Assembly (NCBI RefSeq): GCF_015475875.1
Contig: NZ_JADKYM010000002.1
Location: 124,001-188,000 of the forward strand
Source: Sphingopyxis solisilvae
GTDB lineage: Bacteria; Pseudomonadota; Alphaproteobacteria; Sphingomonadales; Sphingomonadaceae
Reading direction: 5' to 3'
Length of the DNA stretch: 64,000 bases
The notes under the pieces were generated by a model that was given only the letters and a program-made list of their open reading frames with translations, ran no database searches and was not told where the DNA came from. Of this stretch, positions 34,904-43,524 are shown one piece after another. The translations under genes and the position numbers were made by a program. The number at the start of each line of letters is the position of its first letter. Within the stretch, counting starts at the first letter, position 1.

Positions 34904-36019
34904 ATGTCCGTGACCCAGCGTCCCATCCTGTTCACCCTGTTCGCGCTGCTGATCGCCAGCCTTGCCTTCGCGGCACCGGCGCAGGCGCAGCGGATCAAGG
35001 ACATGGGCCAGTTTCAGGGGCTGCGCGCCAACCAGCTCACCGGTTATGGCATCGTCGTCGGGCTGGCGGGAACGGGCGACGACAGCCTCGATTACTCGAC
35101 CTTGGGGATGAAGGGCGCGATCTCGCGTTTCGGCCTCACCCTGCCGCCGGGGGTCAATCCGGCGCTGAAGAACGCCGCGGCGGTGATGATCACCGCCGAA
35201 CTGCCGCCCTTTGCCAAACCCGGCCAGCGCCTTGACGTCACGGTGTCGGCGATCGGCAAGGCCAAGAGCCTGCGCGGCGGGACATTGGTGCTCGCGCCGC
35301 TTTATGGTGCCGACGGCCAGATTTACGCGATGGTCCAGGGCAATCTGGTCATCGGCGGGCTGGGGGTGAACGCCGCCGACGGATCAAAGCTGACCGTCAA
35401 CGTCCCGTCGAGCGGGCGTATCGCCGGCGGCGCCACGGTCGAGCGCGCGGTCGATACCGGCTTTGCCACCGGCGACTGGCTGACCTTCAACCTGCACCAG
35501 TTCGATGCGACCAATGCCAAGCGCGTCGCCGACGCGATCAACGCGGCGATCCCGAACAGCGCATCGATGATCGACGGCGCCAGCATCGCGATTCGCGCCA
35601 GCGGCAACGGCGACGACCGCATGCGGTTGATGTCGCAGATCGAAAATCTGAATATCCAGCGTTCCGAACCCTCGGCGAAAGTCATCGTCAATGCCCGCAC
35701 CGGCACGGTGGTGATCAACGGCGCGGTGCGCGTCGGCACCGCCGCGGTCAGCCACGGCAAGCTCACCGTGTCGGTGAAGGAATCGCCGACCGTGGTCCAG
35801 CCCGCGCCGTTCAGCCGCGGGGAGACCGCGATCGAACCGTCGAGCGACATCGAGGTCGCCGAGGATGTTCGTCCCGCCTTCCTGATGAAACCCAATGCCT
35901 CGCTTTCCGAACTGGTCGACGCGATCAACCGTCTGGGCGTGTCGCCCGGCGATCTGGTCGCGATCCTCGAGGCGCTGAGCCAGGCCGGCGCTCTCACAGC
36001 AGAACTGGTGATCATATGA
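34904..36019 (+). CDS. flgI: Flagellar P-ring protein FlgI
   Basis: A 371-aa periplasmic ring protein. The signal peptide is at residues 1-29, ending AAPAQA|QR. RIKDMGQFQGLRANQLTGYG and IVVGLAGTGDD are the invariant N-terminal blocks of mature FlgI. GNLVIGGLGVNAADGSK and the C-terminal LSELVDAINRLGVSPGDLVA plus ILEALSQAGAL confirm the family. The ATG at 34904 follows AAAAGG. An earlier in-frame start at 34856 would precede the signal peptide. Confidence 0.96.
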   Translation: MSVTQRPILFTLFALLIASLAFAAPAQAQRIKDMGQFQGLRANQLTGYGIVVGLAGTGDDSLDYSTLGMKGAISRFGLTLPPGVNPALKNAAAVMITAELPPFAKPGQRLDVTVSAIGKAKSLRGGTLVLAPLYGADGQIYAMVQGNLVIGGLGVNAADGSKLTVNVPSSGRIAGGATVERAVDTGFATGDWLTFNLHQFDATNAKRVADAINAAIPNSASMIDGASIAIRASGNGDDRMRLMSQIENLNIQRSEPSAKVIVNARTGTVVINGAVRVGTAAVSHGKLTVSVKESPTVVQPAPFSRGETAIEPSSDIEVAEDVRPAFLMKPNASLSELVDAINRLGVSPGDLVAILEALSQAGALTAELVII

Positions 36020-36345
36020 CGATGCCCATCTCTTCCACGCCCGCTACGCGCCCGGTCGTCCCCGCTTCGGCCAGTCCCAACCTGACCGGCGGAGGCGGCG
36101 ACGGCGGACTGCGCAAGGCCGCCGAACAGTTCGAAGCGGTCATCCTGCGCCAGCTGATGGCGACGATGCGCCAGGCCAAATTGGGTGACGATGTGTTCGG
36201 ATCGAGCGCGACGGACAATTTCCGCGAAATGGCCGACGCGCGCACCGCCGAATCGCTCGCCGCGATGCGCCAGTTCGGCATTGCCGACCTGATCGAAAGC
36301 CAGCTTCGTGGTCGCTTGGGCGGCGCGGCGGGAGGTGTCCAGTGA
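36016..36345 (+). CDS. flgJ: Rod-binding protein FlgJ, N-terminal domain only
   Basis: A 109-aa rod-capping protein equal to the N-terminal half of gammaproteobacterial FlgJ: RKAAEQFEAVILRQLMATMR followed by FGSSATDNFREMADARTAES. The muramidase domain found in enterobacterial FlgJ is absent, and a separate SLT transglycosylase gene in this cluster probably supplies that activity. The start overlaps flgI by four bases and the stop overlaps flgK by four. Confidence 0.9.
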   Translation: MTMPISSTPATRPVVPASASPNLTGGGGDGGLRKAAEQFEAVILRQLMATMRQAKLGDDVFGSSATDNFREMADARTAESLAAMRQFGIADLIESQLRGRLGGAAGGVQ

Positions 36346-37667
36346 GCGATCTTCTCGGCATCGGTTACAGCGGGCTCAAAGCTTATTCGCGGGCGCTATC
36401 GACGGTCGGCGACAACATCGCCAACGCCCAGACGCCGGGCTATGCGCGGCGGCGGCTGGAGATGATGGAGCCGGTCAGCGGCAGCGATTCGGTCTTTTAT
36501 CGCGGCAACGTCAATCCCGCGGGGGTCGAGATTCGCGGCGTCAGCCGCTCGGTCGATGCCTGGTTGATCGCGGATTCGCGTCTGTCGTCTGGCGATTCGG
36601 AACGTGCCGCGACCAAACTTGGCTGGCTCGGCAAGGTCGAAGGCGCGCTCAGCGACGAGAGCAATGGCATCAAGACCGGACTGACCCGGCTGTTCACCAC
36701 TGCCGACCAGCTGACCGCCGACCCGGGCAACCGGACCCTGCGCAGCCAGTTCCTGCAGGCGGTCGACGAGGTCGCGTCGGGCTTTCGCACCGCCGCCGGC
36801 CAGCTCGACCGGATGAGCGAAGGCATCGGCGGCGCGGCGACCAGCACCGTCGACCAGTTCAATGCCAATCTGCAGGCGCTCGAACAGATCAACATCGGGC
36901 TGCGCAAGGCACGGCCGGGTTCGACGAACGAAGCCAGCCTCCTCGACGAACGCGACCGGTTGCTCGACAAATTGTCGTCGCAGGCCGGGGTCAGCGCCAC
37001 CTTTGAAAACAACGGGTCGGTGACCTTGCGGGCGTCCGGTTCGGGCGACCTGCTCGTCGGCGGCGGCGTGGTCAACCCGATCGCGGTGACTGCGGCAGCC
37101 GACGGCCGGCTGTCGTACAGCATCGGCGGATCGCCGCTGACGATCACCACCGGTTCGTTGGCCGGGCTGTCCGAAGCCGCCAATCATGTCGCCGACCAGC
37201 GCAGCGAACTCGACGCGCTGGCGGTATCCTTTGCGGCGCAGTTGAACGCGGCGCACCAGGCCGGCACCGACGCCAACGGTAACCCGGGCGCGCCGTTGTT
37301 CACCGGCACCAGCGCGGCGACCCTGACCGCGGCGGCGCTGACCCCCGAACAGGTGGCGGCGGCGGATGCCTCGGGCAGCAACGGCAATATGCTGGCGCTC
37401 GGCGCGATGCGCGGGGCGGCCGATCCCGAAGCGCGCTGGTCGGGGCATCTCGCCGGTCAGGCCCAGGCGACGGCGTCGGCACGCGCGCAGGCGGCGGCGG
37501 CGGAAACACGCGCCGATGGCGCCGCGGCCGCGCGCGACGGGGTCAGCGAGGTCGATCTCGATCGCGAGGCCGCCGACCTGCTCCGTTTCCAGCAGGCCTA
37601 TCAGGCCGCGGCGCGCACGATTCAGGTCGCGCGCGAAACGATGCAGACGCTGTTGAATTCGATCTAG
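36342..37667 (+). CDS. flgK: Flagellar hook-associated protein FlgK
   Basis: A 441-aa first hook-filament junction protein. The N-terminus SDLLGIGYSGLKAYSRALST plus VGDNIANAQTPGYARRRLEM is the FlgK pattern. The middle contains NEASLLDERDRLLDKLSSQA, and the C-terminus VDLDREAADLLRFQQAYQAA plus ARTIQVARETMQTLLNSI is the D0 helix. The start is GTG at 36342, overlapping the flgJ stop (GTGA). Confidence 0.95.
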   Translation: MSDLLGIGYSGLKAYSRALSTVGDNIANAQTPGYARRRLEMMEPVSGSDSVFYRGNVNPAGVEIRGVSRSVDAWLIADSRLSSGDSERAATKLGWLGKVEGALSDESNGIKTGLTRLFTTADQLTADPGNRTLRSQFLQAVDEVASGFRTAAGQLDRMSEGIGGAATSTVDQFNANLQALEQINIGLRKARPGSTNEASLLDERDRLLDKLSSQAGVSATFENNGSVTLRASGSGDLLVGGGVVNPIAVTAAADGRLSYSIGGSPLTITTGSLAGLSEAANHVADQRSELDALAVSFAAQLNAAHQAGTDANGNPGAPLFTGTSAATLTAAALTPEQVAAADASGSNGNMLALGAMRGAADPEARWSGHLAGQAQATASARAQAAAAETRADGAAAARDGVSEVDLDREAADLLRFQQAYQAAARTIQVARETMQTLLNSI

Positions 37668-37680
37668 GAAGGCGACGCAG

Positions 37681-38511
37681 ATGATTAACGCCGTGGGCAA
37701 CCGGATGACGCGCGAAATTGCGCGCCAGCAAAAACTCGCCGACCAGCTCGAGCGCACGCTGACCCAGATTTCCAGCGGCAAGCGGTTACAGCGCATGTCG
37801 GACGATCCGGTCGCGGCGCGGCGCATCGCAACGATCGGCACCACACAGGCCAGCATGGTCGCCTGGAACAGCAATATCACCACGGCCAACGCGCTCGTCG
37901 CGCAGGCCGATGGCGTCATGAAGTCGGTCAACAATCTGATGGCGCGCGCGCGCGAGCTCACGCTGGCGGCCGCGAACGATTCGGCCAATCCGGCCGACCG
38001 CGCGGCGATCACGAGCGAACTGGGGGCGATTGCGGATGAAATCGACAGCCTGTCGGCATCGCGCGACGCCAATGGCGATCCCTTGTTCGCCAGCGGAAAC
38101 GCCAGGATCATGCGGTTCGACTCCGACATCAGTTTTGCGCCGGTCCCGGCTGCAGCCGATGTGTTTGTCCTTGGCGGCAACAGCATTTCGGTTGGCGTTC
38201 GCGATGCCGCCGCCGCCGTGGCCGCAGGGGACAAGCCCGCGATGGGTGCGGCGCTGACCGGCTTGTCGACCGCGATCGGGCATCTTGCCGACCGGCATGC
38301 CGAAATCGGTCTTTCCGGCGGGCGCCTCGAACGCATCGGCGAAACGCTGGCGGCGCGCGACATTACCCTGAAGGACGAACGGTCGTCGGTCGAGGACACC
38401 GATCTGACCGTCGCGATCGCGCAGCTCAATGCCCAGGATCTGACGCTTGGCGCCGCCCAGGCGGCCTTTGCCAAGATCAACCGGCAGACATTGTTCGATC
38501 TTTTGCGCTGA
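37681..38511 (+). CDS. flgL: Flagellar hook-filament junction protein FlgL
   Basis: A 276-aa flagellin-like second junction protein. QLERTLTQISSGKRLQRMSD plus DPVAARRIATIGTT is the N-terminal flagellin signature. The C-terminus EDTDLTVAIAQLNAQDLTLG and AAQAAFAKINRQTLFDLLR closes the D0 domain. Compared with flagellin it lacks the central Asn-rich portion. It is the last gene of the flg operon before a new sigma-28-like promoter. Confidence 0.92.
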   Translation: MINAVGNRMTREIARQQKLADQLERTLTQISSGKRLQRMSDDPVAARRIATIGTTQASMVAWNSNITTANALVAQADGVMKSVNNLMARARELTLAAANDSANPADRAAITSELGAIADEIDSLSASRDANGDPLFASGNARIMRFDSDISFAPVPAAADVFVLGGNSISVGVRDAAAAVAAGDKPAMGAALTGLSTAIGHLADRHAEIGLSGGRLERIGETLAARDITLKDERSSVEDTDLTVAIAQLNAQDLTLGAAQAAFAKINRQTLFDLLR

Positions 38512-38515
38512 TCGG

Positions 38516-38543
38516 CTCAATCCGGCGGCGCTGCTGCCGTTAA
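38516..38543 (+). promoter_or_regulatory. Sigma-28-like promoter of motAB
   Basis: CTCAA (38516-38520), a 15-bp spacer and GCCGTTAA (38536-38543), one base from the canonical -10 GCCGATAA. It lies 55 bp ahead of motA, directly after the flgL stop. Confidence 0.72.
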
Positions 38544-38598
38544 TCATCAAAGACGTCATGGAATTTGGGGCTTCTGGCCCGAATGGAGTTGCCCCCGC

Positions 38599-39462
38599 AT
38601 GTTTCCCGCTATCGGCATTGTCGTACTGATCCTGCTGGTGTTCGGGGGTTTTGCGCTGGCCGGCGGTAACCTCGGCCCCGTCATGCACGCCTTGCCGCAC
38701 GAGATGCTGATTATCGGCGGCGCGGCCATGGGCTCGCTCATCATCGGCAATTCAGGTGCCGATCTGAAGGCGCTCGCCGGCGGGCTCGCCAAAGTATTCA
38801 AGGGGCCGCAATATAAAAAGCAGGACTATCTCGACTGCATCCTGCTGGTCTCGACCCTGATGAAGATGATGCGGACCGAAGGCCCGGTGGCGGTCGAACC
38901 GCATATCGAGGATCCGAAAAACTCGGCGCTGTTCCAGCAATATCCCAAACTGCTGAAGGACGACACGCTGGTCCACCTGATCTGCGACACGCTGCGTCTG
39001 GTCGTCGTGTCGTCGGGGACGCTCGACCCGCATGCGGTCGAGGACGTCATGGACAGCGCGCTCAAGAACCATCACCATCATGCGATCAAGCCCGCCGACG
39101 GCTTGCAGAATCTGGCCGACGCGCTGCCGGCGCTCGGCATCGTCGCGGCGGTGCTCGGGGTCGTGAAGACGATGGGGTCGATCGACAAGCCACCCGAGGT
39201 GCTGGGCGGTATGATCGGCTCGGCGCTGGTCGGCACGTTCCTGGGTGTGTTGCTGGCTTACGGCTTTGTCGGCCCGTTCGCGACGCGCGCGCGGACGGTG
39301 ATCGAAAGCGACGGCGCGATCTATCATACGGTGAAACAGCTGATCATCGCTTCGCTGCACGGCCATCCGCAGCCGCTGGTGATCGAGGCGGCGCGGTCGG
39401 GGGTCGAACATTCGAACCAGCCGAGCTTTGCCGAAGTGTTTGACGGGATGAGAGGCCGCTGA
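38599..39462 (+). CDS. motA: Flagellar motor stator protein MotA
   Basis: A 287-aa inner-membrane stator subunit with four membrane helices: residues about 2-22 (FPAIGIVVLILLVFGGFALA) and 32-48, then two near 175-225 including ALPALGIVAAVLGVVKTMGS and GSALVGTFLGVLLAYGFVGP. Charged cytoplasmic segments and the LGGMIGSALVGTFLG block match the proton-type MotA family. ATG at 38599 follows GGAG. The stop overlaps motB by one base. Confidence 0.95.
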   Translation: MFPAIGIVVLILLVFGGFALAGGNLGPVMHALPHEMLIIGGAAMGSLIIGNSGADLKALAGGLAKVFKGPQYKKQDYLDCILLVSTLMKMMRTEGPVAVEPHIEDPKNSALFQQYPKLLKDDTLVHLICDTLRLVVVSSGTLDPHAVEDVMDSALKNHHHHAIKPADGLQNLADALPALGIVAAVLGVVKTMGSIDKPPEVLGGMIGSALVGTFLGVLLAYGFVGPFATRARTVIESDGAIYHTVKQLIIASLHGHPQPLVIEAARSGVEHSNQPSFAEVFDGMRGR

Positions 39463-40322
39463 TGGCTGCGCGTCCCAATACCCCGCCGCGCCCGATCATC
39501 GTCAAAAAGGTGATCGCCGAAGCGCATGGCGGCCATCACGGCGGCGCATGGAAGGTCGCTTATGCCGACTTCGTCACCGCGATGATGGCCTTTTTTCTGC
39601 TGATGTGGCTGCTCGGTGCGACGACCGAAAAACAGCGCAAGGCACTCGCCGACTATTTTGCCCCGACCATCGTCCAGTCGAAACAGGATACCGCCGGATC
39701 GAACGGCTTTTTTGGCGGCGATTCGCTCGTTGCCGTCGACAAATATCCGCACGGCCCTGGACAGACCGGGACCAAAACCATGACCATCCCCCGCGATGCC
39801 GTCGGCGGCCCCAAGGAAGCGTCGGGCCGCGAACGCGAACGGCTGAGGTTCCAGCAAATCGCCCGGGCGTTGACCGAGCGCGTTCAGGCGAAGGGCGAAC
39901 TGAAACGGCTCGCCCGCAATCTGCGCTTTACCGAAACCGTGGAGGGACTCCGTATCGATGTTGTCGACGATGCCGATTTTTCGATGTTCGCCATCGGAAC
40001 CAGCCAGCTGACGCCCGCCGGCGCGCGACTGTTCGGCGAGATTGCGGGACCGGTTGCCGAAATGCCGAACCAGATCATGATCCGCGGCCATACCGATGCG
40101 GCGCCCTGGTCGGCTGCGTCGGGGACCAACAACTGGCGGCTGTCGGTCGACCGGGCAGAGGTCACGCGCCACTTTCTCGAGTATCGCGGCATCGACAAGA
40201 CGCGCTTCCAGCGCATCGAGGGGGTCGCCGATCGCGAACCCTATATCCCCTCCGACGGATTCGATCCGCGCAACCGCCGCATCTCGATCACCCTCGGCTG
40301 GCGCACAGCGGTCGGCAATTAG
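39462..40322 (+). CDS. motB: Flagellar motor stator protein MotB
   Basis: A 286-aa peptidoglycan-anchored stator subunit. One membrane helix spans about residues 33-51 (AYADFVTAMMAFFLLMWLLG) and includes the proton-carrying aspartate (Asp36). The plug region follows. The OmpA-like peptidoglycan-binding domain (from about residue 170) includes IMIRGHTDAAPWS, RLSVDRAEVTRHFLEYRGID and FDPRNRRISITL. It is partner of the MotA encoded immediately upstream. Confidence 0.96.
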   Translation: MAARPNTPPRPIIVKKVIAEAHGGHHGGAWKVAYADFVTAMMAFFLLMWLLGATTEKQRKALADYFAPTIVQSKQDTAGSNGFFGGDSLVAVDKYPHGPGQTGTKTMTIPRDAVGGPKEASGRERERLRFQQIARALTERVQAKGELKRLARNLRFTETVEGLRIDVVDDADFSMFAIGTSQLTPAGARLFGEIAGPVAEMPNQIMIRGHTDAAPWSAASGTNNWRLSVDRAEVTRHFLEYRGIDKTRFQRIEGVADREPYIPSDGFDPRNRRISITLGWRTAVGN

Positions 40323-40504
40323 TGCCAGTTTGGCGGTATATCCGATCGTTAATGACGCGAATGCGTAGACAAAACATCCATTTTGGCAATAACCATTTGT
40401 TTTGAATGGGTTAGGTGCCTTTGGATAATCTTTTGTTTACTACTTTCGTCAATTTCTGGGTCCATCGAAAAGGCGCCGAATTGGGGGGCGCGGTGGAGAC
40501 CAGA

Positions 40505-41569
40505 ATGACCGTGGGGCACAAAAATAATCCGGCGCTCGAGACGCTCATCATCGGGAGCAGCGCGGCCGCGACGCAGCTGCGCGACATGATCCGCCGGGTC
40601 GCCCGGTCGAACGCCTCGGTCATGCTCTGCGGTCCGTCCGGATCGGGCAAGGAACTTGTTGCCCGCGCCATCCACGACGAAGGCGCCCGCGCCGCAAAGG
40701 CCTTTTCCGCGATCAATTGCGGCGCCATTCCCGGCGACCTGATCGAATCCGAATTGTTCGGCCATGAAAAGGGCAGCTTCACCGGCGCCCACGCCCGCCG
40801 CATCGGCCATTTCGAGGCGAGCGACGGCGGCACATTGTTCCTCGACGAAATCGGCGACATGCGTTTCGACATGCAGGTCAAGCTGCTTCGCGTGCTGGAA
40901 GAACGGACGATCGTCCGCGTCGGCAGCAGCGAGGTGAAGGCCGTCGATGTCCGCGTCATTTCGGCGACCCACCAGGATCTCGGCGCCGCGATCGCCGATG
41001 GCAAGTTCCGCGAAGACCTGTTCTTCCGGCTCGGCGTGGTTGTGTTGCAGGTCCCCAGCCTCGCCAGCCGCGTCGAGGACATTCCCGCGCTCATCCGCCA
41101 TTTTCAGCGCAAGATGCCGGGCGAGGCGAAGTGCCGGTTTGACGATGCCGCGATGGCGCTGCTGATGCAGCACGGCTGGCCGGGCAACGTCCGCGAACTG
41201 CGCAACTTCGTCGAGCGAGCCAGCGTGCTGCACGGCGGCGAAACGCTCGGCGCCAGCGATGTCGCCATCCTTTTGAACCCCACCGCAGCGCTTGCACCGC
41301 GGCCGGCTGTCCCCAGCAGCCCGGCCGCGGTGCAGGCCAGCGCGGACGAATCCGCCGCGGCCCATGCGGCACCGCATGCCAAGACGCCGGCGCCCGGCCG
41401 CCCGATCGACCTGAAGCGCGAGATCGAAACGATCGAGCTCGAACAGATCCACGTCGCGCTCGACCTGGCCGACGGCATCATTTCCGAAGCGGCGCGGCTG
41501 CTGACGTTGAAACGCACCACGCTCATCGAAAAGATGCGCAAATACGGGGTGCAGCAGCAGGCGGCCTGA
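40505..41569 (+). CDS. Sigma-54-dependent flagellar transcriptional activator (FlbD/FleQ-like, no receiver domain)
   Basis: A 354-aa enhancer-binding protein. The AAA+ domain (about residues 15-250) has Walker A LCGPSGSGKELVA, the sigma-54-contacting loop EKGSFTGAHARR (GSFTGA instead of GAFTGA), Walker B GGTLFLDEIGD and the arginine-finger region HGWPGNVRELRNFVERASVL. The C-terminal Fis-type helix-turn-helix is DGIISEAARLLTLKRTTLIE. No receiver or GAF domain precedes the ATPase. Start ATG at 40505 follows GGAG, and an upstream GTG at 40415 would add only 30 residues, not a domain. It probably activates the sigma-54 flagellar promoters in this window. Confidence 0.9.
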   Translation: MTVGHKNNPALETLIIGSSAAATQLRDMIRRVARSNASVMLCGPSGSGKELVARAIHDEGARAAKAFSAINCGAIPGDLIESELFGHEKGSFTGAHARRIGHFEASDGGTLFLDEIGDMRFDMQVKLLRVLEERTIVRVGSSEVKAVDVRVISATHQDLGAAIADGKFREDLFFRLGVVVLQVPSLASRVEDIPALIRHFQRKMPGEAKCRFDDAAMALLMQHGWPGNVRELRNFVERASVLHGGETLGASDVAILLNPTAALAPRPAVPSSPAAVQASADESAAAHAAPHAKTPAPGRPIDLKREIETIELEQIHVALDLADGIISEAARLLTLKRTTLIEKMRKYGVQQQAA

Positions 41570-41583
41570 CCATATCGCACAAG

Positions 41584-41603
41584 TTTTCAGCAAGTGCTGA
41601 AAA
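41584..41603. repeat. Perfect palindrome TTTTCAGCA-AG-TGCTGAAAA
   Basis: A 9-bp inverted repeat with a 2-bp centre, 15 bp after the activator gene. It may start a terminator or be a regulator binding site. No T-run follows on the plus strand. Confidence 0.5.
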
Positions 41604-41630
41604 TAGGGGGCTCTGGTCCGCCCCCGATCA

Positions 41631-41675
41631 CCCGGCCGCCCGTCCCCACCTAGGGCGGCCGGGTACCCAATTTTC
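41631..41675. terminator. Bidirectional terminator between the activator gene and fliS
   Basis: CCCGGCCGCCC (41631-41641) and GGGCGGCCGGG (41653-41663) form an 11-bp perfect stem with an 11-nt loop, followed by an ATTTT stretch. It separates the convergent plus-strand activator gene and the minus-strand fli operon. Confidence 0.75.
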
Positions 41676-41702
41676 CGAAATCAGGACGAGTGGACGCCGC
41701 AC

Positions 41703-42092
41703 TCAGCGCAGCTGGCGCCAGGCCGCGCTGACCGTCAGCAAGCCTTCGAGCAGATCGGCGAGCGCCGCATCGTCGTTTTGCAAGACGGCGTCGTCGAGTT
41801 TGCGGCGCATGCTGCGATAGACGCGCGACAGCGCCGCCGCGACGTCGCCCCCCGCATCATGATCGAGCCCCGCATCGAGGCCGATCAGGATTGCGCGGGC
41901 GCGGTGTGCGGGCTCGGTCGCCGAAATGCGCTGTCCTTGGCGAACCATCGACCCCAGCACGCCCAGCGCGATTTCCAGCTCGTCGTACAGCATCGTCACC
42001 AGCTCGACCGGGTCGGCGGCGGCGGCGCGGCTTTCGTGCTGCAAACGGCGATATTGCCCGGTCGCCCGGACGGTCGAGGCGGTGGCGGTCAC
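41703..42092 (-). CDS. fliS: Flagellin export chaperone FliS
   Basis: A 129-aa helical chaperone that binds the FliC C-terminus. ESRAAAADPVELVTMLYDEL and the following ALGVLGSMVRQGQRIS match the FliS core (the xxxxPxxLVxMLYDxxL pattern). The C-terminal helix VYRSMRRKLDDAVLQNDDAA completes the bundle. It lies 11 bp behind fliD and probably shares the sigma-28-like promoter. Confidence 0.9.
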   Translation of the reverse strand: MTATASTVRATGQYRRLQHESRAAAADPVELVTMLYDELEIALGVLGSMVRQGQRISATEPAHRARAILIGLDAGLDHDAGGDVAAALSRVYRSMRRKLDDAVLQNDDAALADLLEGLLTVSAAWRQLR

Positions 42093-42103
42093 GGTCGAAG
42101 TCC

Positions 42104-43474
42104 CTAGTCGTTACGCGAGTTGGTCCACATCTTGATCTGCTGCTCAAGATAGGTCTGGGTGGCCTTGAACGCGGCCAGTTTGGCGTCGAGCGAGCCATAT
42201 TGTTTCTCGAGCCGGGCACGATAGGCGCTCTCGCGCATCTCGACCGTTTCGAGTTGCCCAAGCAGATTGTCTTTCCGCGCCGCGAGCGATTTGCTGACGC
42301 GGTCGATGACGCCGTTGTTGCCGACCGCCCTGTCGCGGATCGCGTCGAGGGCAAAGGCGATACCGGGGTCGGTCGCCTCGGTGCGACCGCCGTCGCGGCG
42401 GGGATTGAACAATGCCTCGACCGCGCCGGCATCGGTTTCCAGTGCCTTGGCAAGCTTGGCCTCGTCGACCGCGAGCAAACCGTCCTTGGTTGTCGACACG
42501 CCGATGTCGCTGAGCTTGTTGATCGTGGGGTGGCTGGTAACGACCTGTCCGACCAGCGTCGCCAATTCGCGCTCCAGTTCGCGGAGCGAGGCGGTGGGCC
42601 CGGCCATGCCCGAAGCCGCAAGCACACTCTTCTTGAGCTGGTTGTACACGGCGACGAAATCGCCGACCGTCTGCTTGATCATGTCGAGCGGACGGTTCGC
42701 GCCAATATCGACGGGCTGGCCCGGCGCAGCCTTTTTCAGGGTCAGCGACATGCCCGGAACCACGTCGTCGACGATGTTCGACGCGCGGCTGAACGCGATC
42801 CCGTCGATCGTGAACTCGGCGTTGGCGGCGCTTTGTCCCTGTGTCATCCCGCCGCCGGTGGCGAAGGCCGCGAGTGCCGGATCGGCATCAGGGTCGGCGG
42901 TGAGTGTGAAGGCGTTCGCCGCGCCGGTCGGACCCTTCAGGATCAGCCGGTGGCCGCCTTCGTCGGCGATGATCGAGGCGGTGACCCCGGCGCCGCTGGC
43001 GTTGATGCTGTTGGCCAGGCCGTCGAGGCTGTTGTTGCCTGCGCCGACGGTAATCGTTGTCGCCACGCCGCCCACGGTCAGGGTCATCGTCCCCGTGCCG
43101 ATCGCGTCGGTGCGGCTGGCCACAACCGCCGAATAATTTGTTTGTGCGCGCGCGAGCTGGTTCACCACCACCGTTGCGGCAAAGCTGTCAGCGGACAGCC
43201 CGGCACGACTGGTGGCGCCAAGGATGCTCTGGTCGGACACCGTCGGCGTGCTGCGCAGGGTGCCGTCGCTGACCATCTGGCTCAATGAGTCGGCAAAGCC
43301 GTCGAGATTCGACCGCGCTTGCGCCAGCGCGCTGATCCGCGCCTGGTTCTGTTGATTCAGCGACGCGATGCGCGCGACCTTGGGATCGCGCGATGCGGCC
43401 GAGAGATCCTCGACCAGCTTTTTCATATCGATGCCCGAGCCAAAGCCCAGGCTGGCGGCGATTGAACTGACCAT
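42104..43474 (-). CDS. fliD: Flagellar filament cap protein FliD
   Basis: A 456-aa cap protein. The N-terminal FliD_N block includes SIAASLGFGSGIDMKKLVED and LSAASRDPKVARIASLNQQN. The C-terminal coiled coil has DRVSKSLAARKDNLLGQLET and AYRARLEKQYGSLDAKLAAF plus TQTYLEQQIKMW. It pilots flagellin folding at the filament tip. A sigma-28-like promoter with its -35 box on the flhB stop codon precedes it, and AAGGAT lies before the ATG. Confidence 0.94.
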   Translation of the reverse strand: MVSSIAASLGFGSGIDMKKLVEDLSAASRDPKVARIASLNQQNQARISALAQARSNLDGFADSLSQMVSDGTLRSTPTVSDQSILGATSRAGLSADSFAATVVVNQLARAQTNYSAVVASRTDAIGTGTMTLTVGGVATTITVGAGNNSLDGLANSINASGAGVTASIIADEGGHRLILKGPTGAANAFTLTADPDADPALAAFATGGGMTQGQSAANAEFTIDGIAFSRASNIVDDVVPGMSLTLKKAAPGQPVDIGANRPLDMIKQTVGDFVAVYNQLKKSVLAASGMAGPTASLRELERELATLVGQVVTSHPTINKLSDIGVSTTKDGLLAVDEAKLAKALETDAGAVEALFNPRRDGGRTEATDPGIAFALDAIRDRAVGNNGVIDRVSKSLAARKDNLLGQLETVEMRESAYRARLEKQYGSLDAKLAAFKATQTYLEQQIKMWTNSRND

Positions 43475-43496
43475 GGCGCAATATCCTTCGCGACTC

Positions 43497-43524
43497 TTAA
43501 CGGATGCGCGCGGACGATTTTAAG
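43497..43524 (-). promoter_or_regulatory. Sigma-28-like promoter of fliD-fliS
   Basis: Minus strand CTTAA (43520-43524), 15-bp spacer, TCCGTTAA (43497-43504). The -35 box overlaps the flhB stop codon. It is nearly identical in both boxes to the flgM promoter and gives a leader of about 16 nt. Confidence 0.75.

Noticed and set aside
36396-38480. A roughly 690-codon open frame on the minus strand
   Set aside because: It is antisense to flgK and flgL, with Ala/Arg-rich composition and no recognisable domain.
40315-40327. Sigma-54-like element (TGGCAC with TTGC) on the minus strand at the motB end
   Set aside because: The spacing between the two halves is 3 bp instead of 5 and it points back into motB, so it is a chance match.
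40330-40345. GTTAA stretch before the sigma-54 activator gene resembling a sigma-28 -10 box
   Set aside because: No CTTAA-like -35 box is found 15 bp upstream, unlike the four accepted sites.
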